This document shows positions 43,813-52,422 of a stretch of DNA of 64,000 bases, one piece after another. Within the stretch, counting starts at the first letter, position 1. Each line of letters begins with the position of its first letter. Origin of the DNA: DASUFP01 sp036274495 (GTDB taxonomy: Bacteria; Bacteroidota; Bacteroidia; AKYH767-A; OLB10). Location of the stretch: assembly GCA_036274495.1 (NCBI GenBank), contig DASUFP010000106.1:1-64000 (forward strand), given 5' to 3'. The position numbers and the translations under genes were made by a program. The notes under the pieces were generated by a model. The model saw only the letters and a list, made by a program, of their open reading frames with translations, did not search any database and was not told where the DNA came from.

Positions 43813-44882
43813 TAGTTCTTGAGCTGATTAGGAACTGATGTAAAATGGTAATAAACAGTTTTAATAAATAACGGAATGGAAGTGGTTGGAATGCCATTGC
43901 GAATATTCATCAGGGCAATTTTTCTTACCAGTTCCATATTTGAAATAACATCGCGGTATGCCCTCCAGAGTGGGGTTCCGGGTGCGTAGATATGTGCCGG
44001 TTCTGATGTGGTGCCATTTAATTCCATGATCCGTATATTGTTACCAAGATACAAATCCTCCAGCGAATTCACTTTTAAGTCAAACCTTCCGTAAAAAAAA
44101 GCATCCATATTTTCAGTTATCTTATCAAAAACCTGAACCAGTTTTGAGTTGATAAGATGATTGCCATTTAAAAATAATGTTCCCCTGCAATGATTGCCTA
44201 CAGGCTCAACTAACAAAGTTTTCCCGGATTCCGGAATAGAGCTCATCAGACCGGAGTGCTGCTGCATTAACCTTTTTAATTGCATTCTCCCACGGCTGCT
44301 CTTTCCAAGTAAATACTTAACTGTAGATTTACCGTCTCCCGTAACGGATAAAAATTCTTTCATGGTAACGGAAGTGATACCGCTTCCGGAACCATCCGGA
44401 AATTTATAATAGAGTACTCCCAGTTCAATAGGGAAATCAATAAACTCCTGAAAAATCAAATTACCCGTTGAGCGTTTTATAAATTCTTTCAGGCTTTTAT
44501 CATCAGTTATTTTTACTACTCCATTTCCTCTTTCACCAACATCAGGTTTACCGATTAGCGGATACCGTAATGAGGATAAAGACAATTGTTCTGAAACCTG
44601 CTCAACTGACGCTCCTCCTGAAATATAGATTGACCCGGGTAAAAACGCCTCCGGAATTTGTTTCAGAATTCCGCTTTTCGATTCGCCGAAAAAGCCTCCC
44701 AACTCTATTCCCGGATTGGCAGCAGTGAAATACAGCAGCCGACGCGAACGAACCATCATAACCAGCCATACCGGTAAGGATGGCAGATAAAAAAGCCACA
44801 TAGGCCAAAATTCATACCTGATTATTTTCAATAACCATATTGGTAAACGCGACTGTGCAACCGGATCCTGATTCGAGTGCAT
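43812..44882 (-). CDS. ATP-grasp ligase-like protein
   Basis: A 356-residue protein from the ATG giving MHSNQDPVAQSRLPIW; an in-frame TTG at 44897 overlaps the NRDE stop (TTGA) and could be the true coupled start. A hydrophobic stretch near 22-45 (FWPMWLFYLPSLPVWLVMMV) suggests membrane association. The ATP-grasp fold shows in YPLIGKPDVGERGNGV (nucleotide-binding strand), LIFQEFIDFPIE, and the metal-binding end FYGRFDLKV and IRIMELNGTTSEPAHIY, as in D-Ala-D-Ala ligase-like enzymes. The substrates are unknown. It sits between NRDE and LysE genes in an overlapping operon. Confidence 0.78.
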   Translation of the reverse strand: MHSNQDPVAQSRLPIWLLKIIRYEFWPMWLFYLPSLPVWLVMMVRSRRLLYFTAANPGIELGGFFGESKSGILKQIPEAFLPGSIYISGGASVEQVSEQLSLSSLRYPLIGKPDVGERGNGVVKITDDKSLKEFIKRSTGNLIFQEFIDFPIELGVLYYKFPDGSGSGITSVTMKEFLSVTGDGKSTVKYLLGKSSRGRMQLKRLMQQHSGLMSSIPESGKTLLVEPVGNHCRGTLFLNGNHLINSKLVQVFDKITENMDAFFYGRFDLKVNSLEDLYLGNNIRIMELNGTTSEPAHIYAPGTPLWRAYRDVISNMELVRKIALMNIRNGIPTTSIPLFIKTVYYHFTSVPNQLKN

Positions 44883-44893
44883 TTTATAAAAGT

Positions 44894-45601
44894 TCAATAC
44901 AGTTGAAGCTCTTCGGTGAGTCCGGTAAGCAGATCTTGATATTTCATCGTACTCTGCTGCGGAGTATCAGTAACCTGAGTAATGCTCACAGTGCTGACCA
45001 TTCCGTTTCGGTTCATTCTGAAATCATTTTCAGGATCACCATAACCTCCATGTTTATGTAAATCAAAAATGGATTCGGAACCTGCATCCGACATCAGCCA
45101 GTCATCGAATACTTTCTGACGCATTTTTTGTGCCTGTTCATCATACAGCGTTACAGAAGACCAGATATGAGGTAAATGCGGATCAATTGATTTAAGAGCA
45201 GGGGATAAGCCGTCCCATCTGAATTCAAAAAGTTCAAGACTCTCGGCTGGTTCAACCATAATCATTGTAAAAGGTTCTATGCCGTCAAAATTGTAAGATT
45301 CGGCAAAAATTTCAGGACGGTTGTACTGCAGGCTTTCAAGGAGAACTATGCCTCTGCTTTTTCTGTAAGGAGGAGTATGCTGGTGTTTTTTGAATGCACC
45401 ATTCAGCAGACAGTGTATTTGACCGGTTGACGCGGCGGCAAACCAGGTTCCTCCTTGTGCATCTTTGGGAAAAAATGCAGTTCCTGTTAACAGCTTGTAA
45501 ACTCCGGGTGGGCTGGTCAAAGCAGCACGTGCCGGACTTTCATCACGGTTGGATGTGAGTACAAATCCTGAATTTGCAGGCAGAAATGTTACTGTACACA
45601 C
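44894..45601 (-). CDS. NRDE/TANGO2-family protein
   Basis: A 235-residue protein of the NRDE (TANGO2) family. The start is set at GTG 45601, because translation from it gives the canonical (M)CTVTFLP, with Cys at position 2 as in family members; the open frame extends 72 bp further but would bury this Cys. The name-giving motif is LTSNRDESPAR, followed by GGTWFAAASTG and LLNGA. The fold is related to Ntn hydrolases, and a role in heme or lipid handling has been proposed for eukaryotic TANGO2. In the operon it follows DinB-like and precedes ATP-grasp genes. Confidence 0.9.
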   Translation of the reverse strand: MCTVTFLPANSGFVLTSNRDESPARAALTSPPGVYKLLTGTAFFPKDAQGGTWFAAASTGQIHCLLNGAFKKHQHTPPYRKSRGIVLLESLQYNRPEIFAESYNFDGIEPFTMIMVEPAESLELFEFRWDGLSPALKSIDPHLPHIWSSVTLYDEQAQKMRQKVFDDWLMSDAGSESIFDLHKHGGYGDPENDFRMNRNGMVSTVSITQVTDTPQQSTMKYQDLLTGLTEELQLY

Positions 45602-45641
45602 AAATTGAATTGTTAAAATAAGGGAGAAACAACTTGTTAAT

Positions 45642-46160
45642 TTAAATCTTTCCGCCTGAGGACTCTTCTTCAAGATGTTTTCTTGTAGAATAAGCGAGGC
45701 CGAGATGCTCAGGTAATGCAGTTACACCGAGGCTTCTGGCAGCAATTCGAATAATAGCCAAATGGTGTGTGCAATGTTCTATGTTGTACCAGAGTTCTCG
45801 GTCGAAACTTGTATTTATCAGAACATCCTGGTCGTTGTCAAGCGAAGTTTGAAGGGCAAGTTCATTGTGGCGGTAAAAGTCGTTTGTTCTGAGTACAAGA
45901 GCAAGTGCGGCAATCCGTCCATTTAATTCTCTTGTATCTTTCTCAAGTAACGCATCCCTGTTACGATTATCATAATTGACACATCCTGATGACGCACTCG
46001 CCAGTAAGCATTCAAAAAATTCAACGATATGACGGGCGTGTTTTCCGACGCTGTTTCCTTCAAGTACTTCTAAAGGCTGGTCATATGCGCCTTCGGGCAG
46101 TCTGCCCACTATGTCTCTCAATTGCATGAGTACTTCAATACTTTTTTCGGTTAGTACCAT
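45642..46160 (-). CDS. DinB-superfamily metal-binding protein
   Basis: A 172-residue four-helix protein of the DinB/YfiT type. The three metal-ligand histidines are recognisable: H in GKHARHIVEFFE (near 50-54) and the pair in IEHCTHHLAII (near 128-132). Members act as nickel- or zinc-dependent thiol-dependent S-transferases (bacillithiol, mycothiol) or have unknown roles. It lies between the DoxX-like gene (10 bp gap) and the NRDE gene. If Bacteroidota thiols are involved, the YHS/DoxX/DinB set may deal with redox or electrophile stress; that is inference. Confidence 0.85.
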   Translation of the reverse strand: MVLTEKSIEVLMQLRDIVGRLPEGAYDQPLEVLEGNSVGKHARHIVEFFECLLASASSGCVNYDNRNRDALLEKDTRELNGRIAALALVLRTNDFYRHNELALQTSLDNDQDVLINTSFDRELWYNIEHCTHHLAIIRIAARSLGVTALPEHLGLAYSTRKHLEEESSGGKI

Positions 46161-46169
46161 ATAAGAGAA

Positions 46170-46550
46170 TTATTTTTTAAAAATACGGTTCAGTATAACA
46201 CCTCTGTTCATAACCACAATAACTGAGCAACAGGTAAAAGTAACAATTGCATAAATAAAAAGTTGTCCCCCGTCATTCATCACTTCAATACCCAGAACCA
46301 GTAAATGTGAAAGTATGGCTCCGGCCATAATTCCCATTCCAAGTAATCCTCCTGCCGGTCTGGTAGACGGAATCAGCAAAAGTATGGATGCAACAAGTTC
46401 GGCAATACCGGAAGCGATTCTGCCGGCCGGCTCAGCGCCCAGGGCAGAAAATATATAGACCGATTCTGCTGCTGCAGAGAACTTAAAATAGAGCGTTTGA
46501 AGCATAATCAGAGCTGCTATTCCTGCACAAATTGGTGATACCAGTTTCAT
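46170..46550 (-). CDS. DoxX-like membrane protein
   Basis: A 126-residue inner-membrane protein with four helices of the DoxX/DoxX-like class: ALIMLQTLYFKFSAA, GIAELVASILLLIP, LLGMGIMAGAILSHL and FIYAIVTFTCCSVIVVM. DoxX proteins are linked to quinone or thiosulfate redox chemistry and to oxidative stress. Its ATG overlaps the stop of the YHS gene (ATGA), and the DinB gene follows 10 bp later, so the three are one unit. Function in this context is not known. Confidence 0.87.
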   Translation of the reverse strand: MKLVSPICAGIAALIMLQTLYFKFSAAAESVYIFSALGAEPAGRIASGIAELVASILLLIPSTRPAGGLLGMGIMAGAILSHLLVLGIEVMNDGGQLFIYAIVTFTCCSVIVVMNRGVILNRIFKK

Positions 46551-47026
46551 GGTGCAACAGATTTTACCGGATAAAATTCAGCCCAGTTGCGGTCCGCATT
46601 TTCATGAAGGTGTTTTTCATCGGCATTCCACTTGGGTAAGGTATTGTTGAAAAATGCATTGTAAAAGAGAAACAAATGCCCTCCGATTATTTTATATGTT
46701 TCAGGATCCACTTCAACCTTCTCACCCGTTTTCCCCATGGCATATGCACACCAGCCTCCGTAGGCAGGTTCATACATGGATGGATCTTTTTTGAATTTTT
46801 CCAGATTTTCTCTTGTCGCAAACCGGTATACAACTGCATGAAAGTTAACGCTAAATTCTTTTTTGCCTTCAACCGGTCCTGATGAACTGAAATAGGAAAC
46901 AGGATCGTACCCTTCGATGGCCAACCCTCCTTTACCCAAGTTGAACTGTCTCAGCCGTAAGGCATCGTCCTGCCCATGTAATTGGCTGGTTAACAAGCTT
47001 AAGAATAGCAAAAGACCTGATTTCAT
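46547..47026 (-). CDS. YHS-domain exported protein
   Basis: A 159-residue exported protein with signal peptide ending at LTSQLHGQ. The YHS-type domain is visible as IEGYDPVSYFSSSGPVEGKK, then RFATRENLEKFKKDPSMYEP and YGGWCAYAMGKT, a form found in proteins that bind metal or heme. It is the first gene of the minus-strand operon YHS-DoxX-DinB-NRDE-ATP-grasp-LysE and overlaps DoxX by four bases. The operon promoter should lie in 47027-47157, where no clear consensus was found. Confidence 0.9.
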   Translation of the reverse strand: MKSGLLLFLSLLTSQLHGQDDALRLRQFNLGKGGLAIEGYDPVSYFSSSGPVEGKKEFSVNFHAVVYRFATRENLEKFKKDPSMYEPAYGGWCAYAMGKTGEKVEVDPETYKIIGGHLFLFYNAFFNNTLPKWNADEKHLHENADRNWAEFYPVKSVAP

Positions 47027-47157
47027 TTATGCAATATAGGGAGCTGATTTCAAAAAAACCTCAGCTATGGTACCCGGCGCTATCAAAAATGACAAATTCC
47101 TAACAAATAGGTTTTGTTAGACTATTGCCTTATTTTTGATTAACCAATAATAGGTAT

Positions 47158-48960
47158 ATGAAAAATCTGAAAGCAGTATTATTAATGATTAGCGTTACAC
47201 TGATTTTTGCAGATGGTGTATCAGCACAAGGAGCCTGGACTCAGAAAGCAAATTTTGGAGGAGGTAATATTACTGAAGAACGGGCATTTTCCATTGGTAA
47301 TTTTGGCTATTTCGGTGGCAATACAGCCGCTTTATGGCAATATGATCCGTTAACCGATACCTGGACGCAAAAGGCATCAATGGCCGGAACACAGCGGGCC
47401 AGCAGTGCAGCCTTTTCAATTGGTACCAAAGGGTACATTGGCACCGGCGGAGGGTTAAATGATTTTTACGAATACGATCAACCCACAAATACCTGGACTC
47501 AAAAAGCAAATTTTGGCGGATCGGGCAGAGAAGGAGCTGTGGGAATAGCAATAGATGGTAAGGGGTATATAGGTACAGGAGGCACTTATCTTTCCGACTG
47601 GTGGGAGTATGACCCGGGTAGTGATACCTGGACACAAAAAGCAAATCTTGCCGGGCCGGGCCGCTATCATGCCGGAGCATTCAGCTTGAATAACAAAGGA
47701 TACATATGCGCCGGTTTCAACGGAACTTTTTTGAATGACCTGTGGGAATATGATCCTGCAACCAACAACTGGATATCCAAATCACCGATGCCGGGTACAC
47801 CACGCGACCGACCTGTAGGAATTGCCGCAAATGGTAAGGGTTATCTTGTTACCGGATGGACGGGGTCAACTGCATTAAATGATGGCTGGGAATATGATCC
47901 TGTTTCGGATAGCTGGTCTTCAATAGCTCCATTTGCCGGCAGTCCGTGCTATAATGCATGTGGCTTTGGGATAGGCAGTAAAATTTATGTAGGAACCGGT
48001 TATCCGATTACGAATACGTTTTACGAATTTGGACCGGCCTGTGTGGTTCAGGCCACTACAGTGCCTTCCACCTGTTTTAGCAGTTGTGACGGGACAGCTA
48101 CCGTTACCGTGCCTTCAGGTACAGCCACCTATTTATGGTCGAGCGGTGATACTACGGTAACTTCCTCAGGTTTATGTTCCGGCACTTATACTGTAACCGT
48201 TACCGATAGTACGGGTTGCAGTAATTCAACAACCGTAACTGTGACAAGTCCGGCGGCCATTAGCGGATCAGCCACTGTTATTCCGCCAACTTGTTTTGGA
48301 GATGCTGACGGCAGTGCCTGTTTTTTACCTTCCGGAGGACAACCCCCTTATGTAGCATATCAATGGGCAATAGGCGATACCACCGCATGTATTTCAGGTG
48401 TACCGGCCGGATTATATGCTGTTACAGTTACTGATTCGGCCGGTTGTACCAGTATCACCAATGTAACCATTACACAACCCTCACAGATTGTTGTAGCTAT
48501 CAGCGGAGTAAATGCATCCTGTAGTACATGCACCAATGGCAGTGCTTCCGCTGCGGTTTCCGGGGGAGTTCCACCTTTTACCTATCTCTGGTCTAACGGA
48601 CAAACCATAGCATTTATTAATAGCCTTTCACCGGGGGTTTATACTTGTTGTGCCACGGATGTGAACGGGTGCTCGTCCTGTGATAGTGTAGTGATAACCT
48701 TTAATAGCGGAATTGGTGATCCGGCTCCTTATTTATTTCATGTATCACCAAATCCGTTCAATGAATTTATTAATGTTGATGTTCCTGTCGGAGAACGTCC
48801 GGTTGCAAAACTCTTTGATTGTACCGGCAGACTATTATTTCAAAAGCAGTTGGATTATGGTAACAGCAGGTTGTCGACCGACGGGTTGGCACCGGGTTGG
48901 TATACCATTGAGTTGAACTCTTCGACTCCTGAATGGTTCAGAATGATTAAGGCCTACTGA
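47158..48960 (+). CDS. Secreted Kelch/SprB-repeat protein with T9SS tail
   Basis: A 600-residue surface protein. After the signal peptide (ending GVSAQ) come about six Kelch blades (residues 25-295), each with G-Y-I-G-T-G-G and Y-D-P-x-x-x-x-W-x-x-K motifs, as in YEYDQPTNTWTQKANF. About 300-520 holds three SprB-like repeats (GTATYLWSSGDTT, SLSPGVYTCCATD) rich in Cys, and 525-600 is a type A T9SS sorting domain (VSPNPFNEFINVDV, LAPGWYTIEL). The propeller may bind a glycan or protein partner at the cell surface. Its SprB repeats resemble those of the protein at 1947-4325, but here a sorting tail is present. Confidence 0.9.
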   Translation: MKNLKAVLLMISVTLIFADGVSAQGAWTQKANFGGGNITEERAFSIGNFGYFGGNTAALWQYDPLTDTWTQKASMAGTQRASSAAFSIGTKGYIGTGGGLNDFYEYDQPTNTWTQKANFGGSGREGAVGIAIDGKGYIGTGGTYLSDWWEYDPGSDTWTQKANLAGPGRYHAGAFSLNNKGYICAGFNGTFLNDLWEYDPATNNWISKSPMPGTPRDRPVGIAANGKGYLVTGWTGSTALNDGWEYDPVSDSWSSIAPFAGSPCYNACGFGIGSKIYVGTGYPITNTFYEFGPACVVQATTVPSTCFSSCDGTATVTVPSGTATYLWSSGDTTVTSSGLCSGTYTVTVTDSTGCSNSTTVTVTSPAAISGSATVIPPTCFGDADGSACFLPSGGQPPYVAYQWAIGDTTACISGVPAGLYAVTVTDSAGCTSITNVTITQPSQIVVAISGVNASCSTCTNGSASAAVSGGVPPFTYLWSNGQTIAFINSLSPGVYTCCATDVNGCSSCDSVVITFNSGIGDPAPYLFHVSPNPFNEFINVDVPVGERPVAKLFDCTGRLLFQKQLDYGNSRLSTDGLAPGWYTIELNSSTPEWFRMIKAY

Positions 48961-50256
48961 TTAAAGAACTTCTGCAACAACAAAAGAACTTCCTCCCACA
49001 TATACCAGGTCGTGACTGCCTGCAGCATTCTGCGCTGCCTGTAATGCCGCAGCTACCGAATTGTATGATCTTCCGTTCAGCTTGTGAAGTTTAGCTTCTT
49101 GTCGCAGGGCTTCAGCATCGTATCCTCTTGGTAAATCAGGTTTACAGAAATAATAGACAGCATTGCGGGGCAATTGTTTTAATATGGCACTCACATCTTT
49201 ATCGGCCACCATTCCAATTACCATATGAAGGTTACTGAATGAGGATGCCGATAATTGTTCCATTACTTCATGTATTCCATCGGCATTGTGCCCTGTATCG
49301 GCTATTGTTAAAGGGTGCTTATCTATTACCTGCCAGCGACCGGCAAATCCGGTCATACGGCAGATTTTTCCAAAAGCTTTGCGCACATTTTTTCTGTCAA
49401 TCTCAAATCCGTTTTCATTCAGGACTTCAAGTGCCTCCATTACTGTTGAAATATTTTTTAACTGATACCAGCCTCCCAAATCAACTACCACCTCTTTCAT
49501 ATAGGTACGATTGTTTTTGATAATGTCTACAATCAATTTACCGGGAATCTGCTTAATATTTTTTGTGAGTACGGTTTTAAATTGTTTGTCGGAAAAGTTT
49601 ATCGAGGTGTGCATTTTTTTTGCAGTGGTTCGGAATACTCCTGCTGTTTCGCGGTTGAATTCTCCAACAACAACAGGTACTCTTTCTTTGATGATCCCGG
49701 CTTTTTCAGCAGCTATTTTTTTTAACGTATCACCCAGCAGATGCATGTGATCCCATTGAACATTTGTGATGACTGAAAGTACAGGCTGTATCACATTTGT
49801 GGAATCAAGTCTGCCTCCCATTCCTGTTTCAATCACAGCAATATCTACATCCGTTTTACTGAAATAATGAAAGGCAAGTCCTGCAGTCCACTCAAAAAAA
49901 GACGGCGAAATTAACTCAAACGCTTCTTTGTGCTTTTTAACAAATTGTGTGATTTCTGTCTTTGGAATCATTGCACCATTTACCCGGATACGTTCTCTGA
50001 AATCTTTCAGATGAGGTGAGGTGAAAAGCCCGGTTTTGTAACCATGTTGCTGCAATACCGCCGCAAGCATATTTGAAACGGAACCTTTACCATTTGTTCC
50101 GGCTATATGCACCGACCTGAAATCATTTTCAGGATGGTCCAGAAGTCTGGTAATTGCAATAGTGTTGGAAAGATTTGCTTTATAAGCGGCAGGGCCGATC
50201 CGATGAAACATCGGAAGCTGCTGATAGAGGTAGTCCAGGGTTTCCTGGTAGGTCAT
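48961..50256 (-). CDS. folC: Folylpolyglutamate/dihydrofolate synthase
   Basis: A 431-residue Mur-ligase-family enzyme. The P-loop is HIAGTNGKGSVSNMLAAVL (near residues 50-68), followed by SPHLKDFRERIRVNG, VIETGMGGRLDSTN and ITNVQWDHMHLLG, all typical of FolC. It joins dihydropteroate to Glu and/or adds the glutamate tail to folates. Its ATG overlaps the TonB-like gene stop (ATGA), so it is the last gene of the ExbB-ExbD-TonB-FolC unit. The stop codon abuts that of the Kelch gene with no base between them. Confidence 0.97.
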   Translation of the reverse strand: MTYQETLDYLYQQLPMFHRIGPAAYKANLSNTIAITRLLDHPENDFRSVHIAGTNGKGSVSNMLAAVLQQHGYKTGLFTSPHLKDFRERIRVNGAMIPKTEITQFVKKHKEAFELISPSFFEWTAGLAFHYFSKTDVDIAVIETGMGGRLDSTNVIQPVLSVITNVQWDHMHLLGDTLKKIAAEKAGIIKERVPVVVGEFNRETAGVFRTTAKKMHTSINFSDKQFKTVLTKNIKQIPGKLIVDIIKNNRTYMKEVVVDLGGWYQLKNISTVMEALEVLNENGFEIDRKNVRKAFGKICRMTGFAGRWQVIDKHPLTIADTGHNADGIHEVMEQLSASSFSNLHMVIGMVADKDVSAILKQLPRNAVYYFCKPDLPRGYDAEALRQEAKLHKLNGRSYNSVAAALQAAQNAAGSHDLVYVGGSSFVVAEVL

Positions 50257-51107
50257 TCAAAGGCGAAAACAAATGTAATGGTACCCCGTTGTTCTTCCAC
50301 TCCCTTTGTACTGGGTGTAAATTTAGCCTGCATGGCTGCTGCCCGGGCTTTTTGATACAGCACTTGTGAAGATGTGGTGGAACCTCTTGCAGGGCCTGTA
50401 GCACTGGATACATTGCCGTATTTGTCGACAATTATTTCAATAACTATTTTACCTGTTTCCTGTGAGGTGTCTTCCAGTTTTGGTTTTAACCTCCAGTTTC
50501 TGCCGGTTAAATCGAATCCGATTCCATTTCCGTCGCCATTGCCTCCGCCAGAACCCGTGCCAGAACCCCCACCTGAGCCTGAACCTATACCCGAACCTGA
50601 ACCTGTTCCCGATCCGGTGCCGTCGCCTCCGGTGCCGCCACCTTGCTGCGTTCCTGATGGAGATCCCCCCTGACCTTTTTTACCGGGCTTATACAATGCC
50701 ATCGGGTCAGGTTTTTTCTCTTCAACTTTAGGGAGCACTACAGGGGGAGTGGTAACAGCTACTGGATTTTTCTTTACTTCAACAGGTTTTACAACAGGTT
50801 TCTTGGTCTTCTTCTTAACCGGAGGGGGTATGTTTACGGTTTCTTCCGCATCAGATGTCAATACTTCTTCTTCTGTTTCGGTTTTGGTAACCGCTTCTGT
50901 TTCCTGAACAGGAGCTGCCTGTGTTTGCTCCGGCGTTGCAAACTCTACAGTACCAAATTCTACAAAACTTCCTCCTCCGCCACCACCGGCCAATCCCTCA
51001 TCCCAGGGAGGCATACGTGTGGTGATGGTCAGATACATCAGCAGTGCAAGTAAAATTACATGCACTAATAGTGAAAGACCCAGTGAACGCTGTTGGGTTG
51101 CTGTCAT
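50253..51107 (-). CDS. TonB-like energy transducer with Gly/Ser-rich linker
   Basis: A 284-residue TonB-family protein. One N-terminal membrane helix (LGLSLLVHVILLALLMYLTI), a periplasmic spacer rich in E, T, P and K (PPPVKKKTKKPVVKPVEVKK), then a glycine/serine tract of about 45 residues (near 145-190), and a compact C-terminal domain with GKIVIEIIVDKYGNVSSATG and ARAAAMQAKFTPS. It would pass proton-motive energy from ExbB/ExbD to outer-membrane receptors, or act in a TolA-like way. The low-complexity tract is unusually glycine-rich. Overlaps with both neighbours are four bases. Confidence 0.9.
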   Translation of the reverse strand: MTATQQRSLGLSLLVHVILLALLMYLTITTRMPPWDEGLAGGGGGGSFVEFGTVEFATPEQTQAAPVQETEAVTKTETEEEVLTSDAEETVNIPPPVKKKTKKPVVKPVEVKKNPVAVTTPPVVLPKVEEKKPDPMALYKPGKKGQGGSPSGTQQGGGTGGDGTGSGTGSGSGIGSGSGGGSGTGSGGGNGDGNGIGFDLTGRNWRLKPKLEDTSQETGKIVIEIIVDKYGNVSSATGPARGSTTSSQVLYQKARAAAMQAKFTPSTKGVEEQRGTITFVFAFE

Positions 51108-51514
51108 TGCATTTCGTACTTGGTGAGATTGGTAGCTGCCACCATTTTCACCTTATTTTTGTTTCCTATGTCAAGTAAGAAAACCACCTCTTCCCAGGGA
51201 ACACTTTTATCGATTTTTAACAATGCAGTTGGGTCGCTTTGTCCCGCTACAGCGGCCCGGACAGCTTGTTCAACACCCTCTCTTGGAACAACATCCTGGT
51301 TAACTGCATACTGCATATCTGCCGTTAGGCTGATAACAACAGGATGCTTCACACTTTGAATACCTGTTTTAGAGTTAGGCAAAAGGAGTTTGAGCACCGA
51401 TGGAGTTGCCATTGTAGATGTAATCAGGAAAAACAGCAACAGAAAGAACATAATGTCGTTCAGCGAGTGGCTGTAGACTTCGGTTGCGGATTTATGTCGG
51501 CGGCGCAGGTTCAT
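51104..51514 (-). CDS. ExbD/TolR-family protein
   Basis: A 136-residue protein with one N-terminal helix (LNDIMFFLLLFFLITSTMA) that includes the Asp of the ExbD/TolR channel near residue 18, then a periplasmic domain with VVISLTADMQYAVNQDVVP. With the ExbB-like protein it forms the proton-driven stator complex. It overlaps both neighbours by four bases, which supports coupled translation in a fixed ratio. It may equally serve as TolR in a Tol-like system; the TonB-type third gene favours ExbD. Confidence 0.93.
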   Translation of the reverse strand: MNLRRRHKSATEVYSHSLNDIMFFLLLFFLITSTMATPSVLKLLLPNSKTGIQSVKHPVVISLTADMQYAVNQDVVPREGVEQAVRAAVAGQSDPTALLKIDKSVPWEEVVFLLDIGNKNKVKMVAATNLTKYEMQ

Positions 51515-52212
51515 TTTCCGGTAGGTTCTTCAAGCAGGTCGATAAATTCCACTGCACTGATCTCCATTTTATTGATTACACGGTCGATTAGTTGAACCAG
51601 GTAGTGATAACCGGCATATGCAATCATTCCTACGAGCAAACCGGATGCTGAAGAAATCATTTTTACATATAACCCGCCTGAAATAGTATCAATCTCAAGA
51701 CTGTTCTGAAGTGAAATCTGATAAAATATTTTGATTACCCCAAAGATGGTTCCCAGAAACCCGAACATCGGTGCAATTCCTGCAATAACACCAAGAAATC
51801 CAAGGTTGCGTTCCATTTTGTAAATTTCAAGTTTACCTGCATTTTCGATTGCAGCTTCAATTTCCCGAACAGGTTTGCCGAGTCGGTTAATTCCTTTTTC
51901 AATCATTCTGGCAATGGGTCCCTGCGTGTTTTTACAAAGTGATTGAGCTGCTGAAAGATTACCGTTTTTGACAAAGTCTCTGATCTGATTCATGAAGTTA
52001 AGATCGAGTTTGCTGAATTTGAGAATGACAAACAGTCTTTCAAAAAAGATGAAAAAAGCCAAAATGCTGAGAATTCCAATAGGAATCAGTATCGGCCCGC
52101 CTTTAACAGCCAGATCCCAAAGGGTCAGCGATTGTTCGGTTGGAGGTGTGGCGAGTGGAGATGCACCGGCAGTGTCTGTAACGGCGGTGGTAATTTGAAG
52201 CAGAAGTCCCAT
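51511..52212 (-). CDS. MotA/TolQ/ExbB proton-channel protein
   Basis: A 233-residue inner-membrane protein with three helices: the first near 35-55 (ILIPIGILSILAFFIFFERL), and two in the conserved domain (LGFLGVIAGIAPMFGFLGTI and ISSASGLLVGMIAYAGYHYL). GFLGTIFGVI is the ExbB/TolQ signature. It starts the operon and works with the ExbD-like and TonB-like proteins encoded after it. The 210-bp gap upstream must contain the operon promoter, but no clear consensus is visible. Confidence 0.94.
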   Translation of the reverse strand: MGLLLQITTAVTDTAGASPLATPPTEQSLTLWDLAVKGGPILIPIGILSILAFFIFFERLFVILKFSKLDLNFMNQIRDFVKNGNLSAAQSLCKNTQGPIARMIEKGINRLGKPVREIEAAIENAGKLEIYKMERNLGFLGVIAGIAPMFGFLGTIFGVIKIFYQISLQNSLEIDTISGGLYVKMISSASGLLVGMIAYAGYHYLVQLIDRVINKMEISAVEFIDLLEEPTGK

Positions 52213-52422
52213 AAAGATTTTTAGCGTGTCAGCAATAAACGTGTAAAGTTACCCCGCTATTGCTGCCCCCGAGGGGAAGGGACTTGAACGGTTGTTAACA
52301 ACGGGATGTTAATTATACAAACGGGATTATGCCTTGAAATAGTATGTTGTCAATCCACGATAAAAGTTGATTTAAAAATGTTTTTCAGGAAAAGCCCATC
52401 CGTGGCCGATGGTGTTTCTCCC

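Noticed and set aside
50374..50731. Proline-rich plus-strand frames opposite the TonB-like gene
   Set aside because: They are the antisense reading of the Gly/Ser tract; the minus-strand frame has a membrane helix and a TonB-type end.
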